Source: Clostridia bacterium
GTDB lineage: Bacteria; Bacillota; Clostridia; Oscillospirales; Acutalibacteraceae
Direction: 5' to 3'
Assembly (NCBI GenBank): GCA_017473435.1
Contig: JAFULG010000004.1
Coordinates: 1 to 63,345, forward strand
DNA: 63,345 bases
Part shown: one piece after another, positions 24,233 through 32,619 of the stretch
How positions within the stretch are numbered: the stretch's first letter is position 1
Layout: each line of letters begins with the position of its first letter
The notes under the pieces: generated by a model
What the model saw: only the letters and a program-made list of their open reading frames with translations
The model's database searches: none
What the model was told of the DNA's origin: nothing
Program-made: the position numbers and the translations under genes

Positions 24233-24245
24233 CAACAGTCACCTT
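24226..24245 (+). promoter_or_regulatory. Hairpin/operator between promoter and sigma gene
   Basis: A perfect 8-base inverted repeat, AAGGTGAC with GTCACCTT, has a 4-base gap. It lies about 29-48 bases after the predicted start of transcription and 4 bases before the GAAAGGA ribosome site. It could be an operator or could affect translation; no T tract follows. Confidence 0.5.
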
Positions 24246-24264
24246 AATGAAAGGATGTGAAAAC

Positions 24265-24816
24265 ATGGATGACAGTCAGATTATAACAATGCTATTCGCC
24301 CGTAATGACAAAGCACTTGGCATAGTTGCCGACAAATACGGCAATCTGCTTTACCGCCTTTCGGATAATATTCTGCATTGCCGAGAGGATGCAACCGAAT
24401 GTGTCAACGATACATACCTTGCCGTATGGAACAACATTCCGCCCCATTCTCCCAACCCTCTTGTTGCCTTTATCTGCAAAATCACCCGTAACCTTTCGCT
24501 TAAAAAGCTCCGTGAAAAAACCACACAAAAGCGTAATGCACAGACCCTTCCCATTCACGAGCTTGAATTTACCCTTGCGGACTGCACCCTTGAGCAAAGC
24601 CTTGATGCCCGTGAGCTTGCAAGGAAGCTTGACCGTTTTCTTGACACTCTAGACAGGGAAAGCCGTGTGATTTTTATGAAGCGGTACTGGTTCTGTGATG
24701 AAATAAATGAAATTGCAAGGGCTGTAAGCTTAAGTGAAAGTAATGTTTACCAGAAGCTTTCAAGAACACGAAAAAAGCTTCGCACCTTTCTTGAAAAGGA
24801 GGGAGTTATTATATGA
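24265..24816 (+). CDS. ECF-type RNA polymerase sigma factor
   Basis: 183 residues from ATG 24265 (AAAGGATG upstream; an earlier GTG at 24229 lies in the hairpin). Region 2 is about 8-75 (ITMLFARNDKALGIVADKYG, HCREDATECVNDTYLAVW). Region 4 is about 120-178 (LDRESRVIFMKRYWFCDEI, VSLSESNVYQKLSRTRKKL). The stop overlaps the anti-sigma start by ATGA, so translation is coupled. Confidence 0.9.
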   Translation: MDDSQIITMLFARNDKALGIVADKYGNLLYRLSDNILHCREDATECVNDTYLAVWNNIPPHSPNPLVAFICKITRNLSLKKLREKTTQKRNAQTLPIHELEFTLADCTLEQSLDARELARKLDRFLDTLDRESRVIFMKRYWFCDEINEIARAVSLSESNVYQKLSRTRKKLRTFLEKEGVII

Positions 24817-25952
24817 AAAACTTACTTGACACCGCCTTTTGTATGCTTGATGACAGGCACATTGAAGAGGCCGCAACCTATACACCGCAGACAAAAACAA
24901 TAAGCTTTAAAAAAATTCTCCCTATCGCCGTTTGTTTTGTGCTTGTTGTTGTGAGTGCTTTTGCGGTAAAGGATTATTTTTCACCTGTTGTAACGACCGT
25001 AAGCCCTACCATCACAACAAACGGCAACTATATTACCACAGCCGATACAAACACCACCGTTGCAGGTGTAGTTGAAGGAAGCTCAACGGTTGCCTGCGCT
25101 CCTGAAATAACGCCAACAACTACTCCGACCACTGCACCTGCCACAACCTCTTCGGGAACTGTAGAAATCTCACTTTACTGCACTACACCTATGATAGATT
25201 ACACAGGCTGGGAAAGTATGCCCTTTCAATCCTTCTATCATTGTATAGATATCGGCGGTGCTTATTATTACGCTGATTATGTTAACAACTCCTCGGCTTC
25301 TCATACTGATGAGCCTCTTGAGAAAGAAAAATTAGGTGCTCTGCTTTACAAATTCAACAGAAGTGATTACCGTTTTGAAATTAACGGCTCAGGTGATTTT
25401 ACAGTTGAAATATACGAAATAATCGGATACTCAAAGGAAGAAGCCGTGGCAGTAGGCAGGAAAGACGGACTTATGAAGGGTTATTATCCTTATTACAGAA
25501 TAATCAACAATCAGGAAAGAGAACTTCTGAATACTTTAAATGAGTGTCAGACACTTTCGGATTTCATTGACTTTGCAAACATTACGGCAGATTATACTCC
25601 CGAAAACTTCTGTACATCATTCTGGGTTTATTACAAAGAAGAAGGAAAAGAGGATGTCACTTATTCAATCGCAATCGATTCAATGGAAAAGCTTGCCATA
25701 CTTTTACTGGAAAACCGTGATGTTAAAGCCGAATGTCGAACAGGCAATACAGGTGAAAAGCTGACCTTCAATGCTTACTTAAAGGGTTTTAGCTGTGAAA
25801 TCTACCTTTGCAATGACGGTTACCTTTATTTAAACAAGGACGGACTTACGCGGGCATTCTGTATAGGAATTGAGAGCTACGAAAAATTCTTTAATTCTTT
25901 TAAATTAAGCAGTGTTGTGTGGACACCCGAAAACCCTATAACCGTAGGATAA
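24813..25952 (+). CDS. Putative membrane anti-sigma factor with Thr-rich linker
   Basis: 379 residues. A short cytoplasmic part (about 1-31) is followed by a membrane helix (ILPIAVCFVLVVVSAFAV). A Thr/Pro-rich extracytoplasmic stretch follows (about 60-115, repeated TTTPTTAP-type), then a folded domain of about 260 residues with no recognised family. Translational coupling to an ECF sigma gene makes it the likely cognate anti-sigma or sensor. The cytoplasmic part is unusually short for a sigma-binding domain, so another role is possible. A half-copy of the palindromic repeat follows. Confidence 0.7.
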   Translation: MKNLLDTAFCMLDDRHIEEAATYTPQTKTISFKKILPIAVCFVLVVVSAFAVKDYFSPVVTTVSPTITTNGNYITTADTNTTVAGVVEGSSTVACAPEITPTTTPTTAPATTSSGTVEISLYCTTPMIDYTGWESMPFQSFYHCIDIGGAYYYADYVNNSSASHTDEPLEKEKLGALLYKFNRSDYRFEINGSGDFTVEIYEIIGYSKEEAVAVGRKDGLMKGYYPYYRIINNQERELLNTLNECQTLSDFIDFANITADYTPENFCTSFWVYYKEEGKEDVTYSIAIDSMEKLAILLLENRDVKAECRTGNTGEKLTFNAYLKGFSCEIYLCNDGYLYLNKDGLTRAFCIGIESYEKFFNSFKLSSVVWTPENPITVG

Positions 25953-25959
25953 TGGTTTT

Positions 25960-26016
25960 CCTGTCGCTCGGCGCGTGCCGTTACTTTTTTGAAAAAAAGT
26001 AACCAAAAAACTTTTA
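25960..26016. repeat. Palindromic modular intergenic repeat, copy C (right arm only)
   Basis: Only the right arm is present: CGCTCGGCGCG, then a hairpin GTTACTTTTTT with AAAAAAAGTAAC (25980-26003), then AAAAAACTTTT. Neither the central AAGGTCACGG stem nor a left arm is seen. It lies between the anti-sigma gene and the trpB promoter and may act as that gene's terminator. Confidence 0.7.
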
Positions 26017-26034
26017 CTGTTTTCCTGTTACTCC

Positions 26035-26063
26035 TTGACAAACTCTCCTCAAAGTGCTAAACT
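26035..26063 (+). promoter_or_regulatory. Promoter for the T-box-trpB transcript
   Basis: TTGACA (26035-26040), a 17-base spacer and TAAACT (26058-26063). The leader would start near 26070. Confidence 0.65.
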
Positions 26064-26084
26064 ATTTCCAATTTAATATTAAAC

Positions 26085-26353
26085 CGTTGAAACGGGGATA
26101 AAAACGGCTATGCCTTCAAAGAGAGTCCGGGATGCTGAAATCCGGGTAAGAAACAGACCGTTAAATGGGCCGTTGAGGGTGCAGGGGAAATGCCTTTAAG
26201 GCAGAGTATAATGCAACGTGTTGGCATACGTCAGTTGCCGGGAATATGTCAGTATTCCGCTAAGTGCACGGCATTGCCGTGAATCAGGGTGGCACCACGG
26301 ATAAGCTATTCGTCCCTGACAGAAGTATTTTTCTGTCAGGGACTATCTTTTTT
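26085..26353 (+). promoter_or_regulatory. T-box riboswitch, tryptophan-type, upstream of trpB
   Basis: The Stem I region (about 26100-26180) has an AGAGAG-type element and GGGATGCTGAAATCC. A candidate specifier TGG lies at 26166-26168 (in TTAAATGGGCCG). The T-box itself is AGGGTGGCACCACGG (26286-26300). The terminator stem GTCCCTGACAG with CTGTCAGGGAC (26312-26343) is followed by TATCTTTTTT. Uncharged tRNA-Trp should favour the antiterminator. The specifier position is by eye. Confidence 0.93.
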
Positions 26354-26368
26354 CAGGAGGAATCAATT

Positions 26369-27589
26369 ATGGATTTTAACGGCGTAAATTTTGACACTTA
26401 TTTTAATAACTATCCCGATAAGGATGGCTACTTCGGCAAATACGGCGGAGTTTATGTTGATGACAAGCTTAAGGCAGCTATGGCTGAGATCACCGAGGCT
26501 TACTACTCAATATGTCAGTCACGCAAGTTCATCGCAGAGCTTCGCAGAATCAGAAAGGAGTTCCAGGGTCGTCCCACTCCCGTAACTCACCTTGAAAGGC
26601 TTTCCGACGCCCTTGGCGGTAAGGTACAGCTTTATGCAAAGCGTGAGGACCTTAACCATTCAGGCGCTCACAAGCTCAACCACTGTATGGGCGAAGCTCT
26701 TCTTGCAAAATATATGGGCAAGAAAAAGGTTATTGCTGAAACAGGTGCAGGTCAGCACGGTGTTGCCCTTGCAACAGCCGCCGCTTACTTTGGCCTTGAA
26801 TGTGACATCTACATGGGCTCTGTTGATATCAAAAAGCAGGCTCCCAACGTAGCGAGAATGAAAATCCTCGGTGCAAATGTTGTTGAGGTTACTCACGGTC
26901 TTAAGACACTTAAAGAGGCTGTTGACGCCGCTTTTGATGCTTACAGCAAGGAATATAACGATGCTATCTACTGCATCGGTTCAGTTTTAGGCCCCCATCC
27001 ATTCCCCATGATGGTGCGTGATTTCCAGAGCGTTATCGGCATTGAGGCAAGAGAGCAGTTCATTGAAATGACAGGCCACCTTCCCAGCGCCGTTGTTGCC
27101 TGCGTAGGCGGAGGCTCAAACGCAGCCGGTCTTTTCTCCGGCTTCCTCAATGACCCCGTTGACATCTACGGCATTGAGCCTCTCGGCAAGGGTCCCAAGC
27201 TTGGTGACCATGCTGCTTCACTCAAGTACGGCACAGAGGGCATTATGCACGGCTTCAACAGCATTATGCTCAAGGACGAAAACGGCGAGCCCGCTCCCGT
27301 ATACTCCGTTGCAAGCGGTCTTGACTATCCCTCATCAGGTCCCGAACACGCATTCCTTCACGAGCTCGGCAGAGTTAAGTACGATGTTATCGACGACGAG
27401 GAAACAATTGATGCTTTCTTCAAGCTTTCACGTCTCGAAGGCATTATTCCCGCCATCGAAAGCTCTCACGCTGTTGCTTACGGTATGAAGCTTGCAAAAA
27501 CTATGGAGCACGGCTCTGTGCTTATCAATCTTTCAGGCAGAGGTGATAAGGATATGGATTATGTGCTTGAGAACTTCGGTATAAGATAA
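26369..27589 (+). CDS. trpB: Tryptophan synthase beta chain, stand-alone
   Basis: 406 residues. It joins indole with serine to make tryptophan, using PLP. The PLP lysine is Lys102 ([10 protein letters not shown]), the catalytic Glu is Glu124 (AETGAGQHG), and the phosphate loop is GGGSNAAG. The end [15 protein letters not shown] is typical. The start is ATG 26369 with a strong AGGAGG; the earlier in-frame ATG at 26264 lies inside the T-box leader and is rejected. No trpA or other trp gene is next to it; the gene is followed by a repeat and a convergent gene. It may salvage free indole or pair with a TrpA encoded elsewhere. Confidence 0.95.
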   Translation: MDFNGVNFDTYFNNYPDKDGYFGKYGGVYVDDKLKAAMAEITEAYYSICQSRKFIAELRRIRKEFQGRPTPVTHLERLSDALGGKVQLYAKREDLNHSGAHKLNHCMGEALLAKYMGKKKVIAETGAGQHGVALATAAAYFGLECDIYMGSVDIKKQAPNVARMKILGANVVEVTHGLKTLKEAVDAAFDAYSKEYNDAIYCIGSVLGPHPFPMMVRDFQSVIGIEAREQFIEMTGHLPSAVVACVGGGSNAAGLFSGFLNDPVDIYGIEPLGKGPKLGDHAASLKYGTEGIMHGFNSIMLKDENGEPAPVYSVASGLDYPSSGPEHAFLHELGRVKYDVIDDEETIDAFFKLSRLEGIIPAIESSHAVAYGMKLAKTMEHGSVLINLSGRGDKDMDYVLENFGIR

Positions 27590-27591
27590 GA

Positions 27592-27778
27592 AAGTAAAGT
27601 TTTTTTGGTTACTTTTTTTACAAAAAAAGTAACGCCCGACCGGCGAGGTCATTAAATAATTTATAATAAAGCCAAAGGTCACGGAAGCGAAAATCCGTGA
27701 CCTTATTATATATTTTGTTGTTTCTTCGCTCGCCGCGAGGCATTCTTTCTTGTAAGAAAGAATCAAAGAACTTTCGCT
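27592..27778. repeat. Palindromic modular intergenic repeat, copy D (most complete)
   Basis: The left arm is AAAGTTTTTTTGG, then the hairpin GTTACTTTTTTTAC with GTAAAAAAAGTAAC-type pairing (27608-27633), then CCGGCGAG and ATTAAA. The centre is the AAGGTCACGG stem. The right arm is CGCTCGCCGCG, the hairpin ATTCTTTCTTGTAAGAAAGAAT (27742-27763, given here as its two halves) and CAAAGAACTTT. It fills the gap between trpB and a convergent gene. Confidence 0.8.
27674..27704. terminator. Shared terminator hairpin between convergent genes (repeat copy D)
   Basis: The stem AAGGTCACGG pairs with CCGTGACCTT, followed on plus by ATTATATATTTT. It can serve trpB and the convergent nuclease-fold gene. Confidence 0.65.
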
Positions 27779-27779
27779 T

Positions 27780-28682
27780 TTATACTATAACGTCTGCCAC
27801 AATAGGATAATGATCCGACGGATACATACCCTCTACCGTATTACGGATAACCTTGTAGGTATCAGCCTTAACACCCTTTGAGGTGAAAATAAAATCAATT
27901 GCACCCTGACCCTCATCCTCTATCTTACCGTACTTGTGGAAGGTTATACCCGTATCAGCATTCTTTGCAGTAAGGGAAGCATCATCGGTAACCGCAACCA
28001 TTCTCTTGTAAACATCTTCATCCGGAGAAGCGTTGAAGTCGCCCGTAACAATTACATTACCCTCAGCCTGAAGCTCCTCTAATTTTTCAAGAAGCACTCC
28101 TGCCTGTCCATCTCTTGTTGACTCAAGCACATGATCAAGGTGAGTATTCATATGAGTGTATCTCTTTCCGGTTTCCTTATCCTCAAGTACAGCCCATGTA
28201 GTGATTCTGTAACAGGCACTGTCAAAGCTCTTGCTTTTCTTTTCGGGAGTTTCGGAAAGCCAGATTGTTCCCTCATCGATAAGGTTGTACTTATCCTTAA
28301 GGTAGAAAACTGCGCTGTACTCACTGAAGGGGCCGAAATAATCCCTTGCCTTGCCTACACAGGCATATCTGTCGCCAAGCTCCTTTTTAAGAATACGCAT
28401 CCACTTTGCAGTTGCCTCCTGAACACCGAAGGAATCGGGAGCATATTGCTCAAGAATTGCAGTAACAATCTGTGAACGATCGTTGATGCTGCCCTCAGGG
28501 TCGTCTGCACAGCGCACATTAAAGGACATCACGCGTGTTGCCTCTGCACTTTTTTCAGGAATTCCGTCAATTACAATTTCACCGAAGTCAGTTGTAGTTG
28601 CCGACGTATAAACGCCGAAGCCGACACCTGCCGCAACAGCTATTGCAACAAGCACAATTAAAATTATTACGCCTTTTTTCAT
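27780..28682 (-). CDS. Secreted or membrane-anchored endonuclease/exonuclease/phosphatase-family protein
   Basis: 300 residues from ATG 28682 with AAAGGAG upstream. An N-terminal hydrophobic segment (VIILIVLVAIAVAAGVGFGV) anchors or exports it. The EEP domain has RVMSFNVRC at the start, FGVQEA (metal Glu), THMNTHLDH, VIVTGDFNASP and the final PSDHYPIVADV (catalytic His). EEP enzymes cut phosphodiesters in DNA, phospholipids or inositol phosphates. An extracellular place suggests a nuclease or phospholipase-type role; the substrate cannot be read from the sequence. Confidence 0.85.
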   Translation of the reverse strand: MKKGVIILIVLVAIAVAAGVGFGVYTSATTTDFGEIVIDGIPEKSAEATRVMSFNVRCADDPEGSINDRSQIVTAILEQYAPDSFGVQEATAKWMRILKKELGDRYACVGKARDYFGPFSEYSAVFYLKDKYNLIDEGTIWLSETPEKKSKSFDSACYRITTWAVLEDKETGKRYTHMNTHLDHVLESTRDGQAGVLLEKLEELQAEGNVIVTGDFNASPDEDVYKRMVAVTDDASLTAKNADTGITFHKYGKIEDEGQGAIDFIFTSKGVKADTYKVIRNTVEGMYPSDHYPIVADVIV

Positions 28683-28821
28683 ATCGTTTTCTCCTTTTGC
28701 TTTTATTTGCATCAACATTGTAGCACAAAAAACAGGAAAAAGGAATATGTAGCAAAAATATCATTGTAAATTTATTGTATACATGATAAAATAAGCTATA
28801 AAAATAAAAGGCGGTGCAATT

Positions 28822-29784
28822 ATGCAGAACATTACCTTTGAAAAGCTTAACAACGCTGAATTCACACTTTTTGAGGGCAATCCCATAATAAAAAATCCCC
28901 CATCAAGCTTTGTTATTGCCGACCCGAGTGTGCTGACACCCGATGTAAGCCACGACGGAAAATGGCATCTTTTCTGCCACACCTTCTTCGGTGTTCATCA
29001 CTATGAAAGCAACGACGGTATCAATTTTGAGAAAAAGCAGAAGATTGCAAAGCGTGCAATGCGACCGAACATAAATTACATTGACGGAAAATATTATCTC
29101 TTTTACGAAAGAACAAGACCTCCCGTAATAAACGCTCTCACCCTGATCGGCTTCAAGTGGAAAAGTGAAATTTACTGCGTAGAAAGCTCTGACCTTAAGT
29201 CCTGGAGTGAGCCTTATCTTGTTCTTGGAAACACCCGTGACTTTGAAAATGACGAGCATGGCTCTGCCCTTTCAAACCCCTTTTTACTTAACATTGACGG
29301 AGTAAACCGCCTTTACTACTCCTGCGGTCAGACCTTCATCAAGGACTGCGGCTTCTGTGAGCCGAGGCACATCAACTTTGCAGAAAGCAAGGAGATAAGC
29401 AAAGGCTATACCGCAAGAACCGCACCTATTATAAGCCCCGACAAAAATATCCCTTGGCTCAATCTCTGCTCCGGCTGTCTTAAGGTGTATAAGCTTAAGG
29501 ACTGCTACATTGGCTTGCAGAATGGCATTTTTGAAAAGAACGGCAAAAGCCATTCAGCTATCGTGCTTCTTAAATCCGATGACGGCATACATTTTGATTT
29601 TGTAAAATCCTTCCTCACACCGCAGAAATGCGGCAAAAGCAACTGGATGGCGCAGTATGTTTACGCTTGCTGCCTCACATATCACGAGGGCAAGCTCCGC
29701 CTTTACTTCAACGCAAGAAATGTTGCAAACAACCTCACCGGCAGAGAGAGCATCGGTGTTTACGAGGCAAAAATAAATTTATAA
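28822..29784 (+). CDS. Cytoplasmic GH43/GH130-like five-bladed propeller protein
   Basis: 320 residues without a signal peptide. Propeller features are FVIADPSVLTPDVSHDGKWH, YYLFYERTRPP, SSDLKSWSEPYLVLG, LSNPFLLNIDGVNRLYYSCG and SIGVYEAK. These match glycosidase families of the GH43/GH32/GH130 superfamily, in which an Asp in the first blade is the base or anchor. I could not identify the general acid with confidence, so the linkage is unknown. GGCGGTG precedes the ATG. A promoter TTGTAA-17-TAAAAT lies just upstream (about 28769-28797). Confidence 0.75.
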   Translation: MQNITFEKLNNAEFTLFEGNPIIKNPPSSFVIADPSVLTPDVSHDGKWHLFCHTFFGVHHYESNDGINFEKKQKIAKRAMRPNINYIDGKYYLFYERTRPPVINALTLIGFKWKSEIYCVESSDLKSWSEPYLVLGNTRDFENDEHGSALSNPFLLNIDGVNRLYYSCGQTFIKDCGFCEPRHINFAESKEISKGYTARTAPIISPDKNIPWLNLCSGCLKVYKLKDCYIGLQNGIFEKNGKSHSAIVLLKSDDGIHFDFVKSFLTPQKCGKSNWMAQYVYACCLTYHEGKLRLYFNARNVANNLTGRESIGVYEAKINL

Positions 29785-29791
29785 AAAAGCC

Positions 29792-29822
29792 TTGACTCTT
29801 CCGTTGCGTCATAGTTTACAAT
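29792..29822 (+). promoter_or_regulatory. MerR-type promoter with 19-base spacer
   Basis: TTGACT (29792-29797), a 19-base spacer and TACAAT (29817-29822). The overlong spacer is the hallmark of promoters activated by MerR-family proteins that twist DNA, here directly before a MerR gene. Confidence 0.75.
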
Positions 29823-29844
29823 AAAGCCTGTGAGGTGAAAACCA

Positions 29845-30582
29845 ATGAAAATGTCAGTTAAAGAATTTTCTCTTTTTACGGGTGTCAGCGTGCGCACACT
29901 TCATTACTACGATGAAATAGATCTTCTAAAGCCCGATTTTACGGATAGTGAAAACGCCTACCGTTATTACGGGGATAAGGCTACCGAACGGTTGCTGGAA
30001 ATTCTTTTTCTTAAAGAGCTTGACTTTCCGCTAAAGGAAATTGCCGACATTCTTTCTTCACCTGACTATGACAAAAAGGAGGCCTTCCGAAAGCAAAAAA
30101 AGCTCCTCACCTTAAAAAAGGAGCGCTTGGAAAGGCTTATCGCCGCCATTGACGCGACGGAGAAAGGAACAACACTTATGAAAAAATTTGACAACAGCGA
30201 ATTTGATAAGACAAAGGAAAAATATGCCGACGAGGTAAAGGCCCGTTGGGGAAATACCGAAGCCTACAGAGAAAGCGAAGAAAAATCCGCCAGGATGTCA
30301 GGCTCTGAAAAGCAGAGTATTCTTGACGGAATGGAGTTCATTATGGCTGAATTCTCCAAAACGATGAAAAACGGCTTTACGCCCGAAAGCGAAGCCGCAC
30401 AAGCTCTTTGCTTAAAGCTTCAGCAGTTTATTACCGATAACTTTTACAACTGCACAAAGGAAATTCTTGCAGGCTTAGGCGAAATGTATGTGCTTGACGA
30501 ACGCTTCAGAAACAACATCGACAAAAACGGCGAAGGCACAGCGGAGTATATACGTGAAGCTCTGAGAGTTTACTGTAAATAA
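29845..30582 (+). CDS. MerR-family regulator with TipAS ligand-binding domain
   Basis: 245 residues. The N-terminal MerR winged helix (VKEFSLFTGVSVRTLHYYDE, LLKPDF, YRYYGDKATERLLEILFLK) is followed by a coiled dimer helix (about 75-110). The C-terminal TipAS domain (about 120-245, KYADEVKARWGNTEAYRESE) binds thiopeptide-type or other cyclic ligands in known members. GAGGTG precedes the ATG. Its promoter has the 19-base spacer expected for self-activation. No efflux gene is adjacent, so the only visible target is itself. Confidence 0.9.
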   Translation: MKMSVKEFSLFTGVSVRTLHYYDEIDLLKPDFTDSENAYRYYGDKATERLLEILFLKELDFPLKEIADILSSPDYDKKEAFRKQKKLLTLKKERLERLIAAIDATEKGTTLMKKFDNSEFDKTKEKYADEVKARWGNTEAYRESEEKSARMSGSEKQSILDGMEFIMAEFSKTMKNGFTPESEAAQALCLKLQQFITDNFYNCTKEILAGLGEMYVLDERFRNNIDKNGEGTAEYIREALRVYCK

Positions 30583-30588
30583 AAAACG

Positions 30589-30616
30589 GGACTGTACCTT
30601 TTTATCGGTACAGTCC
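30589..30616. terminator. Bidirectional terminator
   Basis: The perfect 10-base stem GGACTGTACC pairs with GGTACAGTCC. It is preceded by AAAAAA and followed by TTCACTTTTATTTT, between convergent genes. Confidence 0.85.
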
Positions 30617-30623
30617 TTCACTT

Positions 30624-31541
30624 TTATTTTATACTGTTTTTAAGTCTTTCATATTCCTCATCACTGATTCTTATCACACCGCCGTGACGCTTTTTGCGTT
30701 CACCCATATCGTAGCTCCCCTCTTCGGCAATATGAAACTCACCCGTTGAAAGGTCATCGCAAAGAAGAGGAAGGTAACCCTTGCCCGTATGGTATTGGTC
30801 AACAATGAGGCACCACTTTTTCTGCTCCTCGAGGTAATATGCCTCGGGACCTTCAAGGCCGAAAAAGTCTTTAAGAAGCTCACTTTCAATTTTTTCAAAT
30901 TGGTTTTCGTCATCGGGGATAAGCTTACGGCAACGCTCGATGATGATTTTTTTATGGGTTTCATCCTTGGAAAAACGGTAGTACCAACCGTTATCCCACA
31001 CGATATTCGTATCAATAATTGCGGTTTTCGCTTCCATATACTTAAAGGTTGGCGTAAAATCAACAAAATTCTCGGTGAAAGCGCCGTAGATCATCTGCTT
31101 ATGCTTTAAGCGACCCCTTTCTTTCACATTGGAAGCAAAGAAAACAAACCACTTTTCCTCTTCCGTACAGTAAATCGCCTCAGGCGCCCAGACACATCCC
31201 GCCTTATCAATACCGACCTCTACGAGCCTTTCCTCGCTCCAGCCTACTAAGTCCTCACTCTCCCAAACAATAAGCTTACGGCTGCCCTTGTGGGAATAAT
31301 CATACCAATTTCCGCCCTTTGTGGTACAAAGGTCAGTACCTATCATAAAGTATTTTTTATTTTTCTCATCATATACAATAAAGGGATCTCTTATACCTGT
31401 AGTTCCTTTTTTGCAGGAAATAAACGGCTCCTCGTCGCCGAGATCCGTCCATTTAAGTCCGTCGCGGCTGACAGAAAACCAGATATGCTCCTTATCCTCT
31501 TTGCCATCGTTTGTAAAGTGTACAAATAAATATGCTGACAT
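30624..31541 (-). CDS. Cytoplasmic GH43-family glycosidase
   Basis: 305 residues from ATG 31541, with TTGGAG upstream; a longer frame to 31559 includes that site. GH43 landmarks are intact: RDPFIVYD (Asp base), WAPEAIY, IDTNIVWDNGWYYRF (Asp modulator) and LEGPEAYYLEEQKKW (Glu acid). No signal peptide, so it should act on imported oligosaccharides such as arabino- or xylo-oligomers. It pairs in type with the GH43 at 44470, with which it shares the C-terminal pattern RHGG.IRISDEEYERL. Confidence 0.85.
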   Translation of the reverse strand: MSAYLFVHFTNDGKEDKEHIWFSVSRDGLKWTDLGDEEPFISCKKGTTGIRDPFIVYDEKNKKYFMIGTDLCTTKGGNWYDYSHKGSRKLIVWESEDLVGWSEERLVEVGIDKAGCVWAPEAIYCTEEEKWFVFFASNVKERGRLKHKQMIYGAFTENFVDFTPTFKYMEAKTAIIDTNIVWDNGWYYRFSKDETHKKIIIERCRKLIPDDENQFEKIESELLKDFFGLEGPEAYYLEEQKKWCLIVDQYHTGKGYLPLLCDDLSTGEFHIAEEGSYDMGERKKRHGGVIRISDEEYERLKNSIK

Positions 31542-31609
31542 TATGCTTTCTCCAATCATATTAATGCAAACATTATAAATGATTACAGCGAAAATGTAAA
31601 TAGAAAAAC

Positions 31610-31638
31610 TTGTTTAATGCTTTTCGGTATGATATTAT
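31610..31638 (+). promoter_or_regulatory. Promoter for the DUF4434-DUF2804 pair
   Basis: TTGTTT (31610-31615), a 17-base spacer and TATTAT (31633-31638). Confidence 0.55.
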
Positions 31639-31668
31639 ATAAACGGAAATTATAAAGGAGCTGATGTT

Positions 31669-32619
31669 ATGCAAAGAAAAATTGACGGAACATTTTTTGA
31701 GTTCCTTCACCATAATACTGCCGAGGGCAAATACTGGAACGGTGCACTCAACACATTCACAGCAGATGATTGGAAGCTTAAAATAAAGGAAATTTTCGAT
31801 CTCGGTATGGAATACATCGTCCTTATGGCGACGGCTCTTTACGATAAATGCTATTTCAAATCCTCGGTATTCCCCTTTGCAGACATCCCTTGCTCTGATC
31901 CCATCGAGGCAATTTTAAGTGCCGCCGACGAATACGGCATCAATGTATTCCTGGGCAACGGATTTTACGGTGATTGGCGCAAGGCAAACCGTAACATAAA
32001 AGATCAGCAGGTAATAAGCCGTTCCTTTAAGGCAATGGAGGAATTAAGTGCCCTTTACGGTCATCATAAAAGCTTTTACGGCTGGTATTTCCCCGATGAA
32101 ACCTGCATTATTCTTCACTTTTCAAAGGATTTTGTAAAGTATGTAAATCTCTGCTCTGCTCGTTGCAGAGAGCTTACACCCGAGAAAAAAATGCTGATCG
32201 CTCCCTTTGGTACAAACCTTGCCCTTACCAACAAAGCTTATGTAAAAAATCTTATGGAGCTTGATGTTGACTTCATCGCCTATCAGGACGAGGTCGGTGT
32301 CAAAAAAACTCCCGTAGGCAGAACAGAAAAGATTTTTGAAAGGCTGCGCAAGGCACACGACAAGGCAGGCAGAGCAGAATTATGGGCAGATATTGAGCTT
32401 TTCACCTTTGAAGGAGCCGTATACAACAGCGCGCTTCTTCCGGCAGATTTCAGCCGTATAAAAAGACAGCTTGAAAATGTTGCTCCCTACTGTGACAAAA
32501 TACTCTGCTATCAGTACCCGGGTATTATGAATCCCGCTGACTCCCCTGTTTTTGCAGGACATGAAAATTCCGTAATTTTACATAATGAATACAAAAAATA
32601 TCTGGAGGAAATAAAATGA
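31669..32619 (+). CDS. DUF4434 family TIM-barrel protein
   Basis: 316 residues, no signal peptide. The pattern GTFFEFLHHN, DWKLKIKEIFDLGMEYIVLM, YGINVFLGNGFYGDW, FYGWYFPDE and YQDEVG matches DUF4434, a glycoside-hydrolase-like TIM barrel. Acidic residues in WYFPDE and AYQDEVG are plausible catalytic sites. AAAGGAG precedes the ATG. The end overlaps the start of the DUF2804 gene (ATGA), so the two are coupled. Confidence 0.8.
   Translation: MQRKIDGTFFEFLHHNTAEGKYWNGALNTFTADDWKLKIKEIFDLGMEYIVLMATALYDKCYFKSSVFPFADIPCSDPIEAILSAADEYGINVFLGNGFYGDWRKANRNIKDQQVISRSFKAMEELSALYGHHKSFYGWYFPDETCIILHFSKDFVKYVNLCSARCRELTPEKKMLIAPFGTNLALTNKAYVKNLMELDVDFIAYQDEVGVKKTPVGRTEKIFERLRKAHDKAGRAELWADIELFTFEGAVYNSALLPADFSRIKRQLENVAPYCDKILCYQYPGIMNPADSPVFAGHENSVILHNEYKKYLEEIK

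Noticed and set aside
26264-26368. Longer trpB starting at ATG 26264
   Set aside because: That ATG and the codons after it lie in the T-box and terminator; the ATG at 26369 has a strong ribosome site and gives the normal N-terminus.
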